Source: Xanthomonas dyei
GTDB taxonomy: Bacteria; Pseudomonadota; Gammaproteobacteria; Xanthomonadales; Xanthomonadaceae
DNA length: 64,000 nt
Direction of reading: 5' to 3'
Assembly (NCBI RefSeq): GCF_002939865.1
Contig: NZ_MDEE01000023.1
Span: 18,421-82,420 of the forward strand
Shown: piece after piece, positions 7,873 through 18,879 of the stretch
Layout of the letters: each line of letters starts with the position of its first letter
Position numbering within the stretch: the stretch's first letter is position 1
Notes under the pieces: generated by a model
Seen by the model: the letters and a program-made list of their open reading frames with translations, nothing else
Databases searched by the model: none
Told to the model about the DNA's origin: nothing
Program-made: the position numbers and the translations under genes

Positions 7873-8547
7873 ATGACGGGCTATCAGACCCAGATTCACG
7901 AATTGACCTTCGGGCAGCAGACCTACGTCATCCGCGCGTTGGCGGACAAGCAGCAATTCGCCGACCCCGACGATGCGGCGGCCGACGCCGGCATTTCTTC
8001 GGCGCAGTGGAGTCTGTTCGGCCAGGTGTGGCCGGCAGGCCAGTTGCTGGCCGAAGCGATGGCCACACGTCCGGTGGAAGGCAAGCGCATTCTCGAGCTC
8101 GGCTGCGGCCTGGGCCTGGCGAGTCTGGTGTTACGCAAACGCGGCGCAGACGTGGTGGCCAGCGATCACCATCCACTGGCAGAGGTATTTCTGGCGTACA
8201 ACGCCGCGCTCAACGCACTGGACTCGGTGCCGTATCGCCGGCTCGACTGGGACGCGGGCGCACCGAACATGGGCCAGTTCGACATGATCATCGCCAGCGA
8301 CGTGCTCTACGAAACCCGCCACGCCACCATGCTGGCCAAGTTGATCCCGGGGCTGGCCAAGCCCTCGTGCGAGATCGTGATCAGCGACCCTGGCCGCGGC
8401 AACGCCAACGCGCTTTCGCGCATGCTGGCCGATATCGGGTTTTCGCTGATCGCCGGCGAGCGCCAGGCCTCGGCGCAGGTGGCCAAGGCGCCGCGGCTGT
8501 TCGTCTATCGCCGCAATATGGACAACTGGTGGCCGGCAGACGCGTGA
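7873..8547 (+). CDS. Class I SAM-dependent methyltransferase (METTL21/FAM86-like)
   Basis: Predicted cytoplasmic methyltransferase of 224 residues. Motif I is LELGCGLGLASLVLRKRGADVVASD. The post-motif region has NMGQFDMIIASDVLYE, where the ASDVLYE stretch corresponds to the (D/E)xxY signature of the METTL21/FAM86 lysine methyltransferase family. A WPAGQLLAEAM segment precedes motif I, as in that family. The substrate is unknown; protein lysine or small-molecule methylation are both possible. The ATG at 7873 starts MTGYQTQIHEL. It is transcribed divergently from the LOV kinase. Confidence 0.8.
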   Translation: MTGYQTQIHELTFGQQTYVIRALADKQQFADPDDAAADAGISSAQWSLFGQVWPAGQLLAEAMATRPVEGKRILELGCGLGLASLVLRKRGADVVASDHHPLAEVFLAYNAALNALDSVPYRRLDWDAGAPNMGQFDMIIASDVLYETRHATMLAKLIPGLAKPSCEIVISDPGRGNANALSRMLADIGFSLIAGERQASAQVAKAPRLFVYRRNMDNWWPADA

Positions 8548-8560
8548 GGGCACCACGCCC

Positions 8561-9160
8561 TTACGGCGCAGGCGTGTAGTCGGACAACAGCACCGGCTTG
8601 CGCGGATCGGCGTTGATCTCCTTGTGCTCGCTCAGGCGCAGCGCATCGGCGTCGGGCGTGTCGTCGGTATTCAGTTCCCAGGCTTCGATCACGCGCTTGT
8701 GGAACAGGAATGCGCAGCGTGTGCGGTCGTAGCGGAAGGTGATGTAGTCGGTCCAGTGCTGGCCGCAGGCCACGCCATTTTGCACAGTGAAGTAGGCGCC
8801 CTTGGTCACCAGGCCTTGTTCGCCATCCAGAAACGGATCGCACTGCCCGCCCTCGTCGGCCTTGAAGATCACCCGCGTGTTGCGCGCGGCCTCGACAACG
8901 CTCCCGTCCGCATTCGTCACCAGAACCAACAAGGTGCGCGCTGGCGCTGCGTGGCCATTCGCATGCAGCGTCTCTTCTGCGGATGCACGCAACGCAACGA
9001 CATAATCCTGCCGGCCATCGCCAGTCAAATCCGTACTGGCGACAGCAATGACCGACTGCCCGGCAGGTACCAATTTGGCAGCGCCCGCGGGCAACGTGGC
9101 GGCGCCAGCCGGCAGCGCGATTGTCATTACCACCGTCAACCACCAGCATCGCATTGTCAT
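8561..9160 (-). CDS. Secreted protein of unknown function
   Basis: 199 residues with a signal peptide (MTMRCWWLTVVMTIALPAGAA). I do not recognise the family. LTGDGRQDYVVALR resembles the FG-GAP/VCBS-type loop seen in secreted repeat proteins, but only one such unit is visible. The mature part has four Cys residues, which could form disulfides (CDPF, ACGQ, RCAF). The ATG at 9160 has GAGGGA upstream. A longer in-frame reading to 9289 lacks a signal peptide at its start and is rejected. Confidence 0.7.
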   Translation of the reverse strand: MTMRCWWLTVVMTIALPAGAATLPAGAAKLVPAGQSVIAVASTDLTGDGRQDYVVALRASAEETLHANGHAAPARTLLVLVTNADGSVVEAARNTRVIFKADEGGQCDPFLDGEQGLVTKGAYFTVQNGVACGQHWTDYITFRYDRTRCAFLFHKRVIEAWELNTDDTPDADALRLSEHKEINADPRKPVLLSDYTPAP

Positions 9161-9528
9161 GGCCGTTCCCTCATCTGGTCTGCATCGAGCGCGCAAGCAT
9201 AGCCGGCAATCCTTTGCGCGCGATGGCATGCGGTTCGAGCACACGCTCGACGATGCCGATCTCGATACCGCGCAGGACCGGACCGTCACGCCGACCTACC
9301 ACGCCACCGACGGCCACAACTCCCGCACGACAGCGCTCAGCCGCATGCTTGCAAGACGTTGCTGCGTGGATGCCTCCGACATCGCGCGCCAGAGGTCACA
9401 GTGCCGGATAGTACCCCTCCAGCATGCAACAGCGTCTTATCATCGACGCGAGCGAAGCCGGGCGGCAGGCGCGCCAAGCGGGTTTCACCTCACCCGGCAA
9501 CAGCCGTGCACCGTACGTCAGGAACTTC
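9161..9528. other. Divergent intergenic region
   Basis: Lies between the secreted unknown protein and the S41 peptidase and should hold both promoters. I see no strong hairpin, repeat or credible coding frame. Confidence 0.4.
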
Positions 9529-10992
9529 ATGAAACGACTCATCGCCTGTCTCGCACTCTCGACATGCTTGCTTTGCGTCGCAGCGTCGGCCGAAGAACTC
9601 GATGCGTATCTGCGTGCCCACTACCCGTCGTTGAAGTACGTCGAGCGCTACCGCGCCACGCATCCAGAAGATGTGCAAGGCAGCGATGAGGCGTGGGCGA
9701 CAAGCGCCAGCCTTGCGCCCGAAACCACAGCCAGCGATGTTTCGCGACGGCTTGTCGGCCTCGCGGATCAGCACGTCGCGCTCGCCGGGGCGAAGGCCGG
9801 CAAGACAGAAACCTTGGGCGTTCTGTTCAGAACCTCAAGCGATGGTCAGATGATCGTATGGCGCATCCTCGATGCGCGCATCACCGGCCTCGCGCAAGGC
9901 GACAAGGTGCTGCAAATCGACGGCACACCCACCTCGGCATGGCTGAAAAACGCAGCAGAGCTGACGTTCGGCGGCAACACGCGCGCGCGACAAGCGGAAG
10001 CTGCCTTGTCGCTCGCACTCGGCACGCCGGCGGCGCATCAGGTGGCCGGTGCCGGCAAGACAGTTGCCCTGCGCGTGCAGAGGTCCGCGCAGGCACCGCG
10101 CCAGGTCGCGCTGCCCTATCAGCCCATGACCCAGGAGCTTGCGCGCACGCTCGCATCCGCAGTCGACGCGCCTGATCTGCCCGAGGTTGTGCAGGTCGGA
10201 AGCACACGGGTGGGAAGCATTCGCCTGGGCGCGTTTGCGCCGCAGTACAACGCCGCCTTCACGACGGCGGCGGAAGCCAGCGAGGCCGCAACGCCACAGG
10301 CAAATAACCCGGACGCGCCCACGTTGGCGGGGTTCTGTGCGGTGACCCGGGAGTTGATCGGTCGCTACGATGCCATTGCAGCGCGCTCGGATGTCATGCT
10401 CATCGACTTGCGCGGCAACATGGGTGGATTCGCACGCGAAGTGCGCGGATTCGCCTGGGCACTGATCGGACGCAAGCCGGTGAAAACCTACGAGATGAGC
10501 GCGTCGGGAACGCCGGGAATCGTGCGTCTTGAAGCGCTGCAGGACGATGCCAGCTGCGGCAGCGTCGCGTCGCACAAGCCGCTCCTTGTGTTGGTGGATG
10601 CAGGCACCCGATCGGCAGGCGAATTGCTGGCCACCTACCTGTGGGCCAGCGGCGCCACGATCATGGGCGAGCGCACCATCGGTGCAGGCGGCGGCCGGGA
10701 TTCGCAAAGCCAGGGTGTTGCGTTGGGCGATTCCGGATATCGCGCGCTTGTCAGCGAAAACTTCTACATCTTCGATCCGACCGAAGAGCTGCGCGCTGGC
10801 GAGATGGACGAAGCGACGCTCGTCGATCGCGTCGCGGCAGACGGTTTTCACCCAAGCCGAACGCATCCGTTCGCAACCCAGTCCATCGGCGTCGTGCCTG
10901 ATGTGCCGCTTGCGATCGATGCGGCGGACCTGAGCGATGGCGGCCGTGGTCTGGTGCTGCGCGGACTGGTCGCCGCCGGGTTGACCAAGTGA
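9529..10992 (+). CDS. Secreted S41-family (C-terminal processing-like) peptidase
   Basis: 487 residues beginning with a signal peptide (MKRLIACLALSTCLLCVAASA). A PDZ-like segment, ITGLAQGDKVLQIDGTPTSAW, lies around residues 115-145. The S41 core follows: VMLIDLRGNMGGF, then the nucleophile region GTRSAGELLATYLW (probable Ser362) and ATIMGERTIGAGGG. It probably acts in the periplasm on unknown proteins or peptides. Family members are often nonspecific tail or peptide processors. The ATG at 9529 has CAGGAA upstream, and the upstream in-frame extension to 9424 lacks a signal peptide. There are no obvious operon partners. Confidence 0.85.
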   Translation: MKRLIACLALSTCLLCVAASAEELDAYLRAHYPSLKYVERYRATHPEDVQGSDEAWATSASLAPETTASDVSRRLVGLADQHVALAGAKAGKTETLGVLFRTSSDGQMIVWRILDARITGLAQGDKVLQIDGTPTSAWLKNAAELTFGGNTRARQAEAALSLALGTPAAHQVAGAGKTVALRVQRSAQAPRQVALPYQPMTQELARTLASAVDAPDLPEVVQVGSTRVGSIRLGAFAPQYNAAFTTAAEASEAATPQANNPDAPTLAGFCAVTRELIGRYDAIAARSDVMLIDLRGNMGGFAREVRGFAWALIGRKPVKTYEMSASGTPGIVRLEALQDDASCGSVASHKPLLVLVDAGTRSAGELLATYLWASGATIMGERTIGAGGGRDSQSQGVALGDSGYRALVSENFYIFDPTEELRAGEMDEATLVDRVAADGFHPSRTHPFATQSIGVVPDVPLAIDAADLSDGGRGLVLRGLVAAGLTK

Positions 10993-11306
10993 TTGCCCGC
11001 TTCTCAATTCCACGCTTTTCAGTACATAACCGCTAATAGCGGTCATCACGCCTTGAATCAATTGCAGGATGCAGCCAGTGGCGTGGCTGCAGTAGCGCAA
11101 CCGCAGATGCTCCCCGGCGGCTACGCTGCCCAACAACTGGCAAGGCTGTGCTGCCGCCACAGCTTCCGCATCCTGCGTAAAGGGCAGGAGACCCACCTGC
11201 ATTGCAGGGTGCTGCTCTAGCGGCTTGTGACGCCACGGGCGACGCAATCAGCCGGCAGGCAGGCATCAATACGTCTGTTGCCGGCGCGCTACTGACCATC
11301 CCGTTC
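10993..11306. other. Intergenic region with no gene seen
   Basis: Contains a short perfect inverted repeat ACCGCTAATAGCGGT (11029-11043) shortly after the peptidase stop. It could serve as a weak terminator but has no T run. Nothing else is supported. Confidence 0.4.
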
Positions 11307-11564
11307 TCAGACGCGATATTCCTTCGGGTCGAGAAAATCCGCCAGACAGGACCCCACCCGCAATGCCTGCTCGCGCGCGTCGCCGCGATAGTCGCCCTCG
11401 CCCGCTCCTTCGATGGTGGCGATCGGTGCCGCACGGTCGCGGTGATAGACGAATGCGGTCGACAGCCAGCGCGTCTGGCCGGGCGCCTGACTTTCCATCG
11501 TCTCCACGCGGAACTCGCCGCAATAGCCGTGGATCAATGTGCGTCGAAGTGTCTTGTGCGTCAT
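11307..11564 (-). CDS. Small hypothetical protein
   Basis: 85-residue soluble protein, convergent with the S41 gene. I do not recognise it. Sequence features are an N-terminal MTHKTLRRTLIHGYCGEF, a central STAFVYHRDRAAP and a C-terminal LADFLDPKEYRV. Charge and codon use look like a real protein. The start is the ATG at 11564. It is upstream of, and on the same strand as, no recognisable partner. Confidence 0.5.
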   Translation of the reverse strand: MTHKTLRRTLIHGYCGEFRVETMESQAPGQTRWLSTAFVYHRDRAAPIATIEGAGEGDYRGDAREQALRVGSCLADFLDPKEYRV

Positions 11565-11833
11565 GCGCGCAGTATCGCCACGCAGAGTTGAAGATCACGT
11601 GGAAACGCAGTGCGGGCCGCACTGCGCATCCACAGCGCCTGTTCTATACGATGAGGAAAAGAGGCTAGAAATCCATGCCGGCATTTCGCATCGCAAAGCG
11701 TCAAAACAGCAAGCGACCGACGCAGCAAAACGTCAGGCAGTCGGCAGCTGCAGAGCAAATCAGATCGAAGGGAGGTGTTGCGGTGATCGGCAGCGCGAAG
11801 GTACAACCCACTTGCGCTGCGAGACTGAAGAAA

Positions 11834-11909
11834 TGGTGGCCGAGGACGGAATCGAACCGCCGACACGGGGATTTTCAATCCCCTGCTCTACCAACTGAGC
11901 TACTCGGCC
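11834..11909 (-). tRNA. tRNA-Phe (GAA)
   Basis: 76-nt cloverleaf. The acceptor pair is GGCCGAG/CTCGGCC, the D arm GCTC-AGTTGGTA-GAGC, the anticodon stem GGGGA with loop TTGAAAA (anticodon GAA), and the T arm GGCGG-TTCGATT-CCGTC. The 3' CCA is encoded. Confidence 0.97.
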
Positions 11910-12089
11910 ACTAACCCAACACTGTTGCCAGCGTTGCGAGGACGCGCATCATAGCGAGCAGGCGCAGTTTGGGCAAGCGTTGTGACGAACTTTGTTGCAG
12001 CGCTGCGTCGGAGCCTGCGTTTCTTGCGCAGGTTCACGCCGCGCGGCAGGGGCGATGGCCTAGCCTGCCCGCGTCAACCGGAGATCGTC

Positions 12090-12623
12090 ATGCGCCTGCC
12101 CCGCCTGCTGCTGTCGCTTGTCCTGCTGCCACTGACGGCGGTTGCGCAGCAACCGGTGCGTGCAGTGACGCAACTGGACATCTCGCGCTATGCCGGGCAA
12201 TGGCATGAAATCGCGCACCTGCCGGTCTCGTTCCAGAAGAAGTGCCGCAGCGACATCACCGCCAGCTACACCTTGCGCGACGACGGCCTGATCGGCGTGC
12301 GCAATGGCTGCCGTACCGCCGATGGCAGCCTGACCCAGGCCGAGGGCGTGGCGAAACCGGTGGATGGCCACGCCGGACAGTTGCAGGTGCGCTTTGCGCC
12401 CGAATGGTTGAGCTGGTTGCCGCTGGTATGGGCCGACTATTGGGTGATCGCGCTCGACCCGGATTATCAATGGGCGGTGGTCGGCGAGCCGGATCGTAAC
12501 TACCTGTGGATCCTGTCGCGCTCGCCACAGATGCCGCGCGCGCAGTTCGAGCAGCTCAAGGCGCAGGCCGCGCAGATGGGCTACGACCTGTCGCCACTGA
12601 TCGTTGCAGCGCCTTTGCTGTGA
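12090..12623 (+). CDS. blc: Bacterial lipocalin (Blc family)
   Basis: Secreted 177-residue lipocalin. A signal peptide (MRLPRLLLSLVLLPLTAVAQ) is followed by the lipocalin first-strand motif ISRYAGQWHEIAHLP (the GxW signature) and later by YWVIALDPDYQWAVVGEPDRNYLWILSR, the typical C-terminal region of Blc. It probably binds lipids or lysophospholipids in the periplasm or outer membrane. Unlike E. coli Blc there is no lipobox Cys, so the protein is likely soluble and periplasmic. The ATG at 12090 is chosen because it begins the signal peptide. A small tandem repeat (gagctggcttgct units) follows at 12620-12655. Confidence 0.92.
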   Translation: MRLPRLLLSLVLLPLTAVAQQPVRAVTQLDISRYAGQWHEIAHLPVSFQKKCRSDITASYTLRDDGLIGVRNGCRTADGSLTQAEGVAKPVDGHAGQLQVRFAPEWLSWLPLVWADYWVIALDPDYQWAVVGEPDRNYLWILSRSPQMPRAQFEQLKAQAAQMGYDLSPLIVAAPLL

Positions 12624-12762
12624 GCTGGCTTGCTGTGAGCTGGCTTGCTATGAGCTAGGGCGCCGGCTGACCGGCAGCGCAGCGTCCACGCCGGCGGCAA
12701 GGCGGCATCCGTACTGCGTAGTATTCTTGGCGCCGCCTCACATCCGCCAAGGACTCACTTCC

Positions 12763-13236
12763 ATGCGTGCCTATCGCCTTCTGATCGTGTCGCTAGCCTG
12801 CGGCCTGCTGCTGAGCGCCTGCGGTGGCGCGGTCCGCCGCGTGTCCGAGCCGGCGGCCAGCATCCAGCAGCTCACCGTGCGTGCCGACGGCTCCTGGTCG
12901 GTGGACCTGCGCCTGCAGAACTACAGCAGCATCCCGATGCAGTTCGAGCGTGTGGCGCTGGAAATTTCTGCCGGCGAACAGGTCGCCGGCAAGCTCGACC
13001 GGGCGGTGGGGATCTCGATCGGCCCGGAAACCGCCGACGTGGTGACCGTCACCCTGCAACCCACCTCCCTGGGCCGCATCACCGTGGCCGATGTGCTCGC
13101 CAGCGGCCGCTCGCTGCCGTACTCGCTCAAGGGCACGGTCTGGGCCACCCCGCAGGACAAGAAACAACGCGAGTTCGCGGTCGAATCGCGCAACACGCTC
13201 AGCCCGGCCCCCGGCCTCAACGGCGTGCTGCGCTGA
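12763..13236 (+). CDS. LEA type-2 family lipoprotein
   Basis: 157-residue predicted lipoprotein. The signal sequence ends in LLLSACGG (lipobox Cys at about residue 19). The mature part, with SVDLRLQNYSSIPMQFERVALEI, resembles the immunoglobulin-like LEA type-2/WHy fold found in bacterial envelope lipoproteins and in stress proteins. Its exact role is unknown. It is followed 39 bp later by an acyl-CoA dehydrogenase gene in the same direction, so co-transcription is possible. The ATG at 12763 starts the signal sequence. Confidence 0.8.
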   Translation: MRAYRLLIVSLACGLLLSACGGAVRRVSEPAASIQQLTVRADGSWSVDLRLQNYSSIPMQFERVALEISAGEQVAGKLDRAVGISIGPETADVVTVTLQPTSLGRITVADVLASGRSLPYSLKGTVWATPQDKKQREFAVESRNTLSPAPGLNGVLR

Positions 13237-13275
13237 CGCGCACGCCTCCCGCACCGTCTTTCGTAAGGATTCCGC

Positions 13276-15069
<1,794 letters not shown>

Positions 15070-15098
15070 GCCACGCCGCATCGCGGGCTGCCGCCGTC

Positions 15099-15167
15099 GT
15101 AGGAGCGGACCTGGCCGCGATGAGGCGGTACCGATCGACAAGACGTCGCGCCCAGGTGCGCTCCTAC
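15099..15167. repeat. Palindromic GTAGGAGCG...CGCTCCTAC element, copy 1
   Basis: 69-bp REP-like unit with inverted ends GTAGGAGCG and (T)GCGCTCCTAC. The interior reads GACCTGGCCGCGATGAGGCGG then GACGTCGCGCCCAGG. It lies after the acyl-CoA dehydrogenase stop and could act as a transcript-end hairpin. Confidence 0.85.
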
Positions 15168-15197
15168 AGGCAAACATCGCGGGATTCCGTTGCTGTC

Positions 15198-15266
15198 GTA
15201 GGAGCGGACCTGGCCGCGATGAGGTAGTACCGATCGACAAGACGTCGCGCCCAGGTGCGCTCCTAG
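15198..15266. repeat. Palindromic GTAGGAGCG...CGCTCCTA element, copy 2
   Basis: Near-identical direct repeat of 15099-15167, 30 bp downstream. It differs at a few positions (GAGGTAGTACC for GAGGCGGTACC). Together the two give a tandem hairpin array. A third, more diverged copy is at 50495-50562. Confidence 0.85.
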
Positions 15267-15425
15267 GGGTAACCAAAGCCTTCGACGCGTCCGAAGATTG
15301 ATCCCGCAGCACGTCGGCATCGCGGCCTAGCGAGTAATCACTGAGCCATTCGTTGCAAGACACGCGCCAACGGCGTTCGCTGCGATACACAAACTGTCAA
15401 CGATCGGGTATAAGCTGTTTTCCCG

Positions 15426-16082
15426 ATGGAGACAGACACGCACGCTCGTGATGTGATCGTCCCCGGAGGCATCTCTGCCCCGGTCGCGGGCAGCGCTGTC
15501 GCTGCGATCCAGCAACTTCCCACTTTGCGCCTGCTTTCCCTCGATGCGCATGGCCGCGTGCTGGACTGGATCAACTGGCAGGATGCGGCCTGCCTGTATG
15601 CCCGCGGTGCGGTGTCCTGGACGCTGGGCGAGCCGTGCATGCAGATCCACGGCGGCATTTCGCGGCTGACCGGCGAGCGCAGCACGCTGGAGCTGCACCC
15701 GATCATCGCTGCACGCGGCCACGCCCGCTCGCGTGCGCTGGACCCGACCCCGACCCTGAGCAACACCGCGTTGTTCGCACGCGATTCGCAGCTGTGCATG
15801 TATTGCGGCCAGCACTTCAGCCGCCCGCATCTGACCCGCGATCACGTCATGCCGGTCTCCAAGGGCGGGCGCGACAGCTGGGAGAACGTGGTCACCGCCT
15901 GCTTCCAGTGCAACTCGCGCAAGGCCAACCGCACGCCACAGCAGGCGCACATGCCGCTGCTGGCGGTGCCGTATCGGCCGAGCTGGATCGAGCATCTGAT
16001 CCTGTCCAACCGCAACATCCTGTCCGATCAGATGGCCTTCCTGCGCGCGCAGCTGCCGAAGCGTTCGAAGCTGTCGCTGTAA
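15426..16082 (+). CDS. HNH endonuclease family protein
   Basis: 218 residues. The HNH/zinc module is clear: CMYCGQHFSRPHLTRDHVMPVSKGG followed by SWENVVTACFQCNSRKANRTP. It provides two CxxC pairs, the DH catalytic pair and the asparagine. The N-terminal half (LDWINWQDAACLYARG) is the part typical of the chromosomal, non-mobile HNH proteins common in proteobacteria. Its biological role is unknown; no toxin, restriction or phage neighbour is present. The ATG at 15426 fits the start of the family. Confidence 0.9.
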   Translation: METDTHARDVIVPGGISAPVAGSAVAAIQQLPTLRLLSLDAHGRVLDWINWQDAACLYARGAVSWTLGEPCMQIHGGISRLTGERSTLELHPIIAARGHARSRALDPTPTLSNTALFARDSQLCMYCGQHFSRPHLTRDHVMPVSKGGRDSWENVVTACFQCNSRKANRTPQQAHMPLLAVPYRPSWIEHLILSNRNILSDQMAFLRAQLPKRSKLSL

Positions 16083-16584
16083 GCCTGGTTGACTGCGCTG
16101 GCACACGCAACGACGAACTGAACGACGCCAACAACGCTAGCGACGCCAGCCGCTGGAACTGATGCTGCGCCATCGTGCAAGCGATTGATGCACCCGTGAC
16201 GAGGGTGGTCATCCATCAAAGCCTCGCCTGACTTGGCTTGCGTTGCATGCGACGCTGCGGTGCCCTCGCGGATGACGCCACAGAGCAGCGGTCACCGCTT
16301 CGGCCGAGAGCACGTTCCGCGCCTGCCCACCCATCGAGTGCGCGACCCACCAACAGCGGCACCAACACTGGCCGCGACGCGCCACTTGCGTATTGCTGAG
16401 TGCGGGCTGCGGTAAACGCAACGTACCGCCTCCAGGGTGCGGCAGATTGCCGCAGGCAGCAGCAACGCCCGCGCAGGCCAGCAGCGACGGTGCGCCCGAC
16501 CATCACCACCCGCTGACAGCTGAACCGGTTTGCTTGCCGGGCCTTCGCATGGGGAGGACAATATAGCTTCAGAACATTGACACG
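16083..16584. other. 500-bp intergenic region upstream of dxs
   Basis: No gene is supported. Open frames on the minus strand here look like shadows of biased composition. The dxs promoter probably lies in its last 80 bp, where GGGGAGGACAATATAG (16552-16567) holds an AT-richer, -10-like segment. Confidence 0.4.
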
Positions 16585-18504
16585 ATGATGATCGACTCCA
16601 CCCGCTACCCGCGTCTGTCCCGCATCCAGACCCCCGACGATCTTCGCAGCTTCGACGAAGCCGAGCTTGCGGCGATCGCCGAGGAGCTGCGTGCCTATCT
16701 CATCGAATCGGTCGGCAAAAGCGGCGGGCATTTCGCGGCGGGCCTGGGCGTGATCGAACTCACCGTCGCCCTGCACTACCTGTATCAGACCCCGGTCGAT
16801 CAGCTGGTGTGGGACGTCGGGCATCAGACCTACCCGCACAAGATCCTCACCGGCCGTCGCGACCAGATTCATACGGTCAAGCAGAAGGACGGCGTGGCGC
16901 CGTTTCCCAAGCGCGAAGAAAGCATCTACGACACCTTCGGCGTGGGCCATTCGTCCACCTCGATTTCGGCCGCGCTCGGCATGGCCATCGCCGCGCAGCG
17001 CAATGGCGACGACCGTAAGGTCGTTGCGGTGATCGGCGATGGCGCGATGACCGCCGGCATGGTCTACGAGGCGCTCAACCACGCTGGCGGCATGGACCCG
17101 GAACCCAACCTGCTGGTGATCCTCAACGACAACCGTATGTCGATCTCCGAAGCGGTGGGCGGGTTGACCAAGATGCTGGGCCGTGCCAGCGGCAGCCGCA
17201 CGCTCAACGCCATCCGCGAAGGCGGCAAGAAGATCCTCGGCGACAAGAAGAACAACCCCACTGCGCGCTTCGTGCGGCGCTGGGAAGAACACTGGAAAGG
17301 CATGTTCGTGCCCTCCACGCTGTTCGAGGAAATGGGCTTCCATTACACCGGCCCCATCGATGGCCACGACCTGCCCGGCCTGGTCGGCGCGCTCAAGACG
17401 CTGAAGACCCTCAAGGGTCCGCAGCTGCTGCACGTGATCACCACCAAGGGCAAGGGCTACGAGCTGGCCGAAGGCGACCAGATCGGCTATCACGCGGTCG
17501 GCCCGTTCGATCCAAGCAAGGGACTGGTGGCCAAGACCGGCGCCAAGAAGCCGACCTACACCGATGTCTTCAGCGACTGGGTCTGCGACATGGCCGCCGC
17601 CGAGCCCAAGCTGCTGGTGATCACCCCGGCGATGCGCGAAGGCTCGGGCCTGGTGCGTTTCAGCAAGGAATACCCGCAGCGCTACTTCGATGTGGCCATT
17701 GCCGAGCAGCACGCGGTCACGCTGGCCGCCGGCATGGCGACCCAGGGCGCCAAGCCCGTGGTGGCGATCTATTCCACCTTCCTGCAACGCGGTTACGACC
17801 AGCTGGTGCACGACGTGGCGGTGCAGAAACTGGATGTCTTGTTCGCGATCGATCGCGGCGGCGTGGTCGGCCCCGATGGCGCCACCCATGCCGGAAATCT
17901 CGATCTGAGCTTCCTGCGCTGCGTGCCGCACATGGTGGTGATGGCACCGGCCGACGAAGCCGAGTGCCGCCAGATGCTGAGTACCGGTGTGCGTTACGAA
18001 GGCCCGGCGGCAGTGCGCTACCCGCGCGGCACCGGCCCCGGCGTAGCGCTCGACGCAGCGCTGACCACCCTGCCGATCGGCAAGGCGCAATTGCGCCACA
18101 GCGGCACGCGCATCGCGCTGCTGGGCTTCGGCGTGACCGTGGAAGCAGCAGAAGCGGTCGGCCGCGAACTGGGACTGAGCGTGGTCAACATGCGCTTCGT
18201 CAAACCGCTGGACAAGGCGCTGCTGCTGGAGCTGGCCAAGACCCACGATGGCTTCGTCACCATCGAAGACAACGTCGTCGCCGGTGGCGCCGGCTCGGGC
18301 GTGGCCGAACTGCTCAATGCCGAAGCCATCACCATGCCCATGCTGCACCTGGGCCTGCCTGACAGCTTCCAGCATCACGCCAGCCGCGAAGACCTGCTGG
18401 CCGAAGCCGGCATCGACCAGGCCGGCATCCGCGCCGCCGTGCTCAAGCGTTGGCCGCAACTGATGGCCGGCACCACCGCACCGCGTAACGCTGCTGCAGG
18501 TTAA
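16585..18504 (+). CDS. dxs: 1-deoxy-D-xylulose-5-phosphate synthase
   Basis: Thiamine-diphosphate enzyme condensing pyruvate and glyceraldehyde-3-phosphate, the first step of the MEP isoprenoid pathway, which supplies undecaprenyl phosphate and quinones. 639 residues, full length. The ThDP motif is [19 protein letters not shown]...NDN, the early conserved His is in [11 protein letters not shown], and the catalytic Glu is in [16 protein letters not shown]. The C-terminal transketolase-like domain is intact. Two ATGs are possible (16585 and 16588). A strong hairpin follows the stop. Confidence 0.97.
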   Translation: MMIDSTRYPRLSRIQTPDDLRSFDEAELAAIAEELRAYLIESVGKSGGHFAAGLGVIELTVALHYLYQTPVDQLVWDVGHQTYPHKILTGRRDQIHTVKQKDGVAPFPKREESIYDTFGVGHSSTSISAALGMAIAAQRNGDDRKVVAVIGDGAMTAGMVYEALNHAGGMDPEPNLLVILNDNRMSISEAVGGLTKMLGRASGSRTLNAIREGGKKILGDKKNNPTARFVRRWEEHWKGMFVPSTLFEEMGFHYTGPIDGHDLPGLVGALKTLKTLKGPQLLHVITTKGKGYELAEGDQIGYHAVGPFDPSKGLVAKTGAKKPTYTDVFSDWVCDMAAAEPKLLVITPAMREGSGLVRFSKEYPQRYFDVAIAEQHAVTLAAGMATQGAKPVVAIYSTFLQRGYDQLVHDVAVQKLDVLFAIDRGGVVGPDGATHAGNLDLSFLRCVPHMVVMAPADEAECRQMLSTGVRYEGPAAVRYPRGTGPGVALDAALTTLPIGKAQLRHSGTRIALLGFGVTVEAAEAVGRELGLSVVNMRFVKPLDKALLLELAKTHDGFVTIEDNVVAGGAGSGVAELLNAEAITMPMLHLGLPDSFQHHASREDLLAEAGIDQAGIRAAVLKRWPQLMAGTTAPRNAAAG

Positions 18505-18515
18505 GCGCGGCGCCA

Positions 18516-18546
18516 CCCACACGACCGGGTTCGCCGGTCGTGTGGG
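18516..18546 (+). terminator. Perfect 13-bp stem-loop after dxs
   Basis: CCCACACGACCGG, a 5-nt loop GTTCG, then CCGGTCGTGTGGG, starting 12 bp after the dxs stop. No T run follows, so it may terminate weakly or protect the 3' end of the mRNA. Confidence 0.75.
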
Positions 18547-18879
18547 TACGCTTGGTAAGCGCGATTTTCAGATGATCGGTGCGCGCGACCTGCTCGCGCA
18601 GATGTTGGTCCAACGACGATTGCTCGCATCAGTGTGTTAGCCACGCCAAGGCGCGCGATGCGTTCTGCGTGTGCTGTGTCCAGCGTGCGATGGATGATCT
18701 CGATGCGACGCCTGCGCGGCGACGGATACATCGCACCGGTTCGCTATCCGCCTGCAGACCCTGCGCGACTCGGTCACCGGCATCCGCAGCGACGAAGCTA
18801 ACGCATTGAAAGAAGCATCGCTTTCATAAGCAGCTGCACCAATGCGCATTGCATCCTCACAATCAACGCAGGCGATGCA
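18547..18879. other. Intergenic region between dxs and the leftward glycosyltransferase
   Basis: The two genes converge here. No gene with convincing codon bias, no RNA gene and no strong repeat is seen. Confidence 0.4.

Noticed and set aside
15099..15266. CRISPR array
   Set aside because: Only two repeats, each an internally palindromic 69-bp unit, no spacer pattern and no cas genes.
16216..18522. 768-residue open frame antisense to dxs
   Set aside because: A shadow of dxs; His/Gln/Asp-rich composition typical of antisense reading of a GC-rich gene.
18579..18849. Small frames between dxs and the glycosyltransferase
   Set aside because: Short, without ribosome sites or family similarity.
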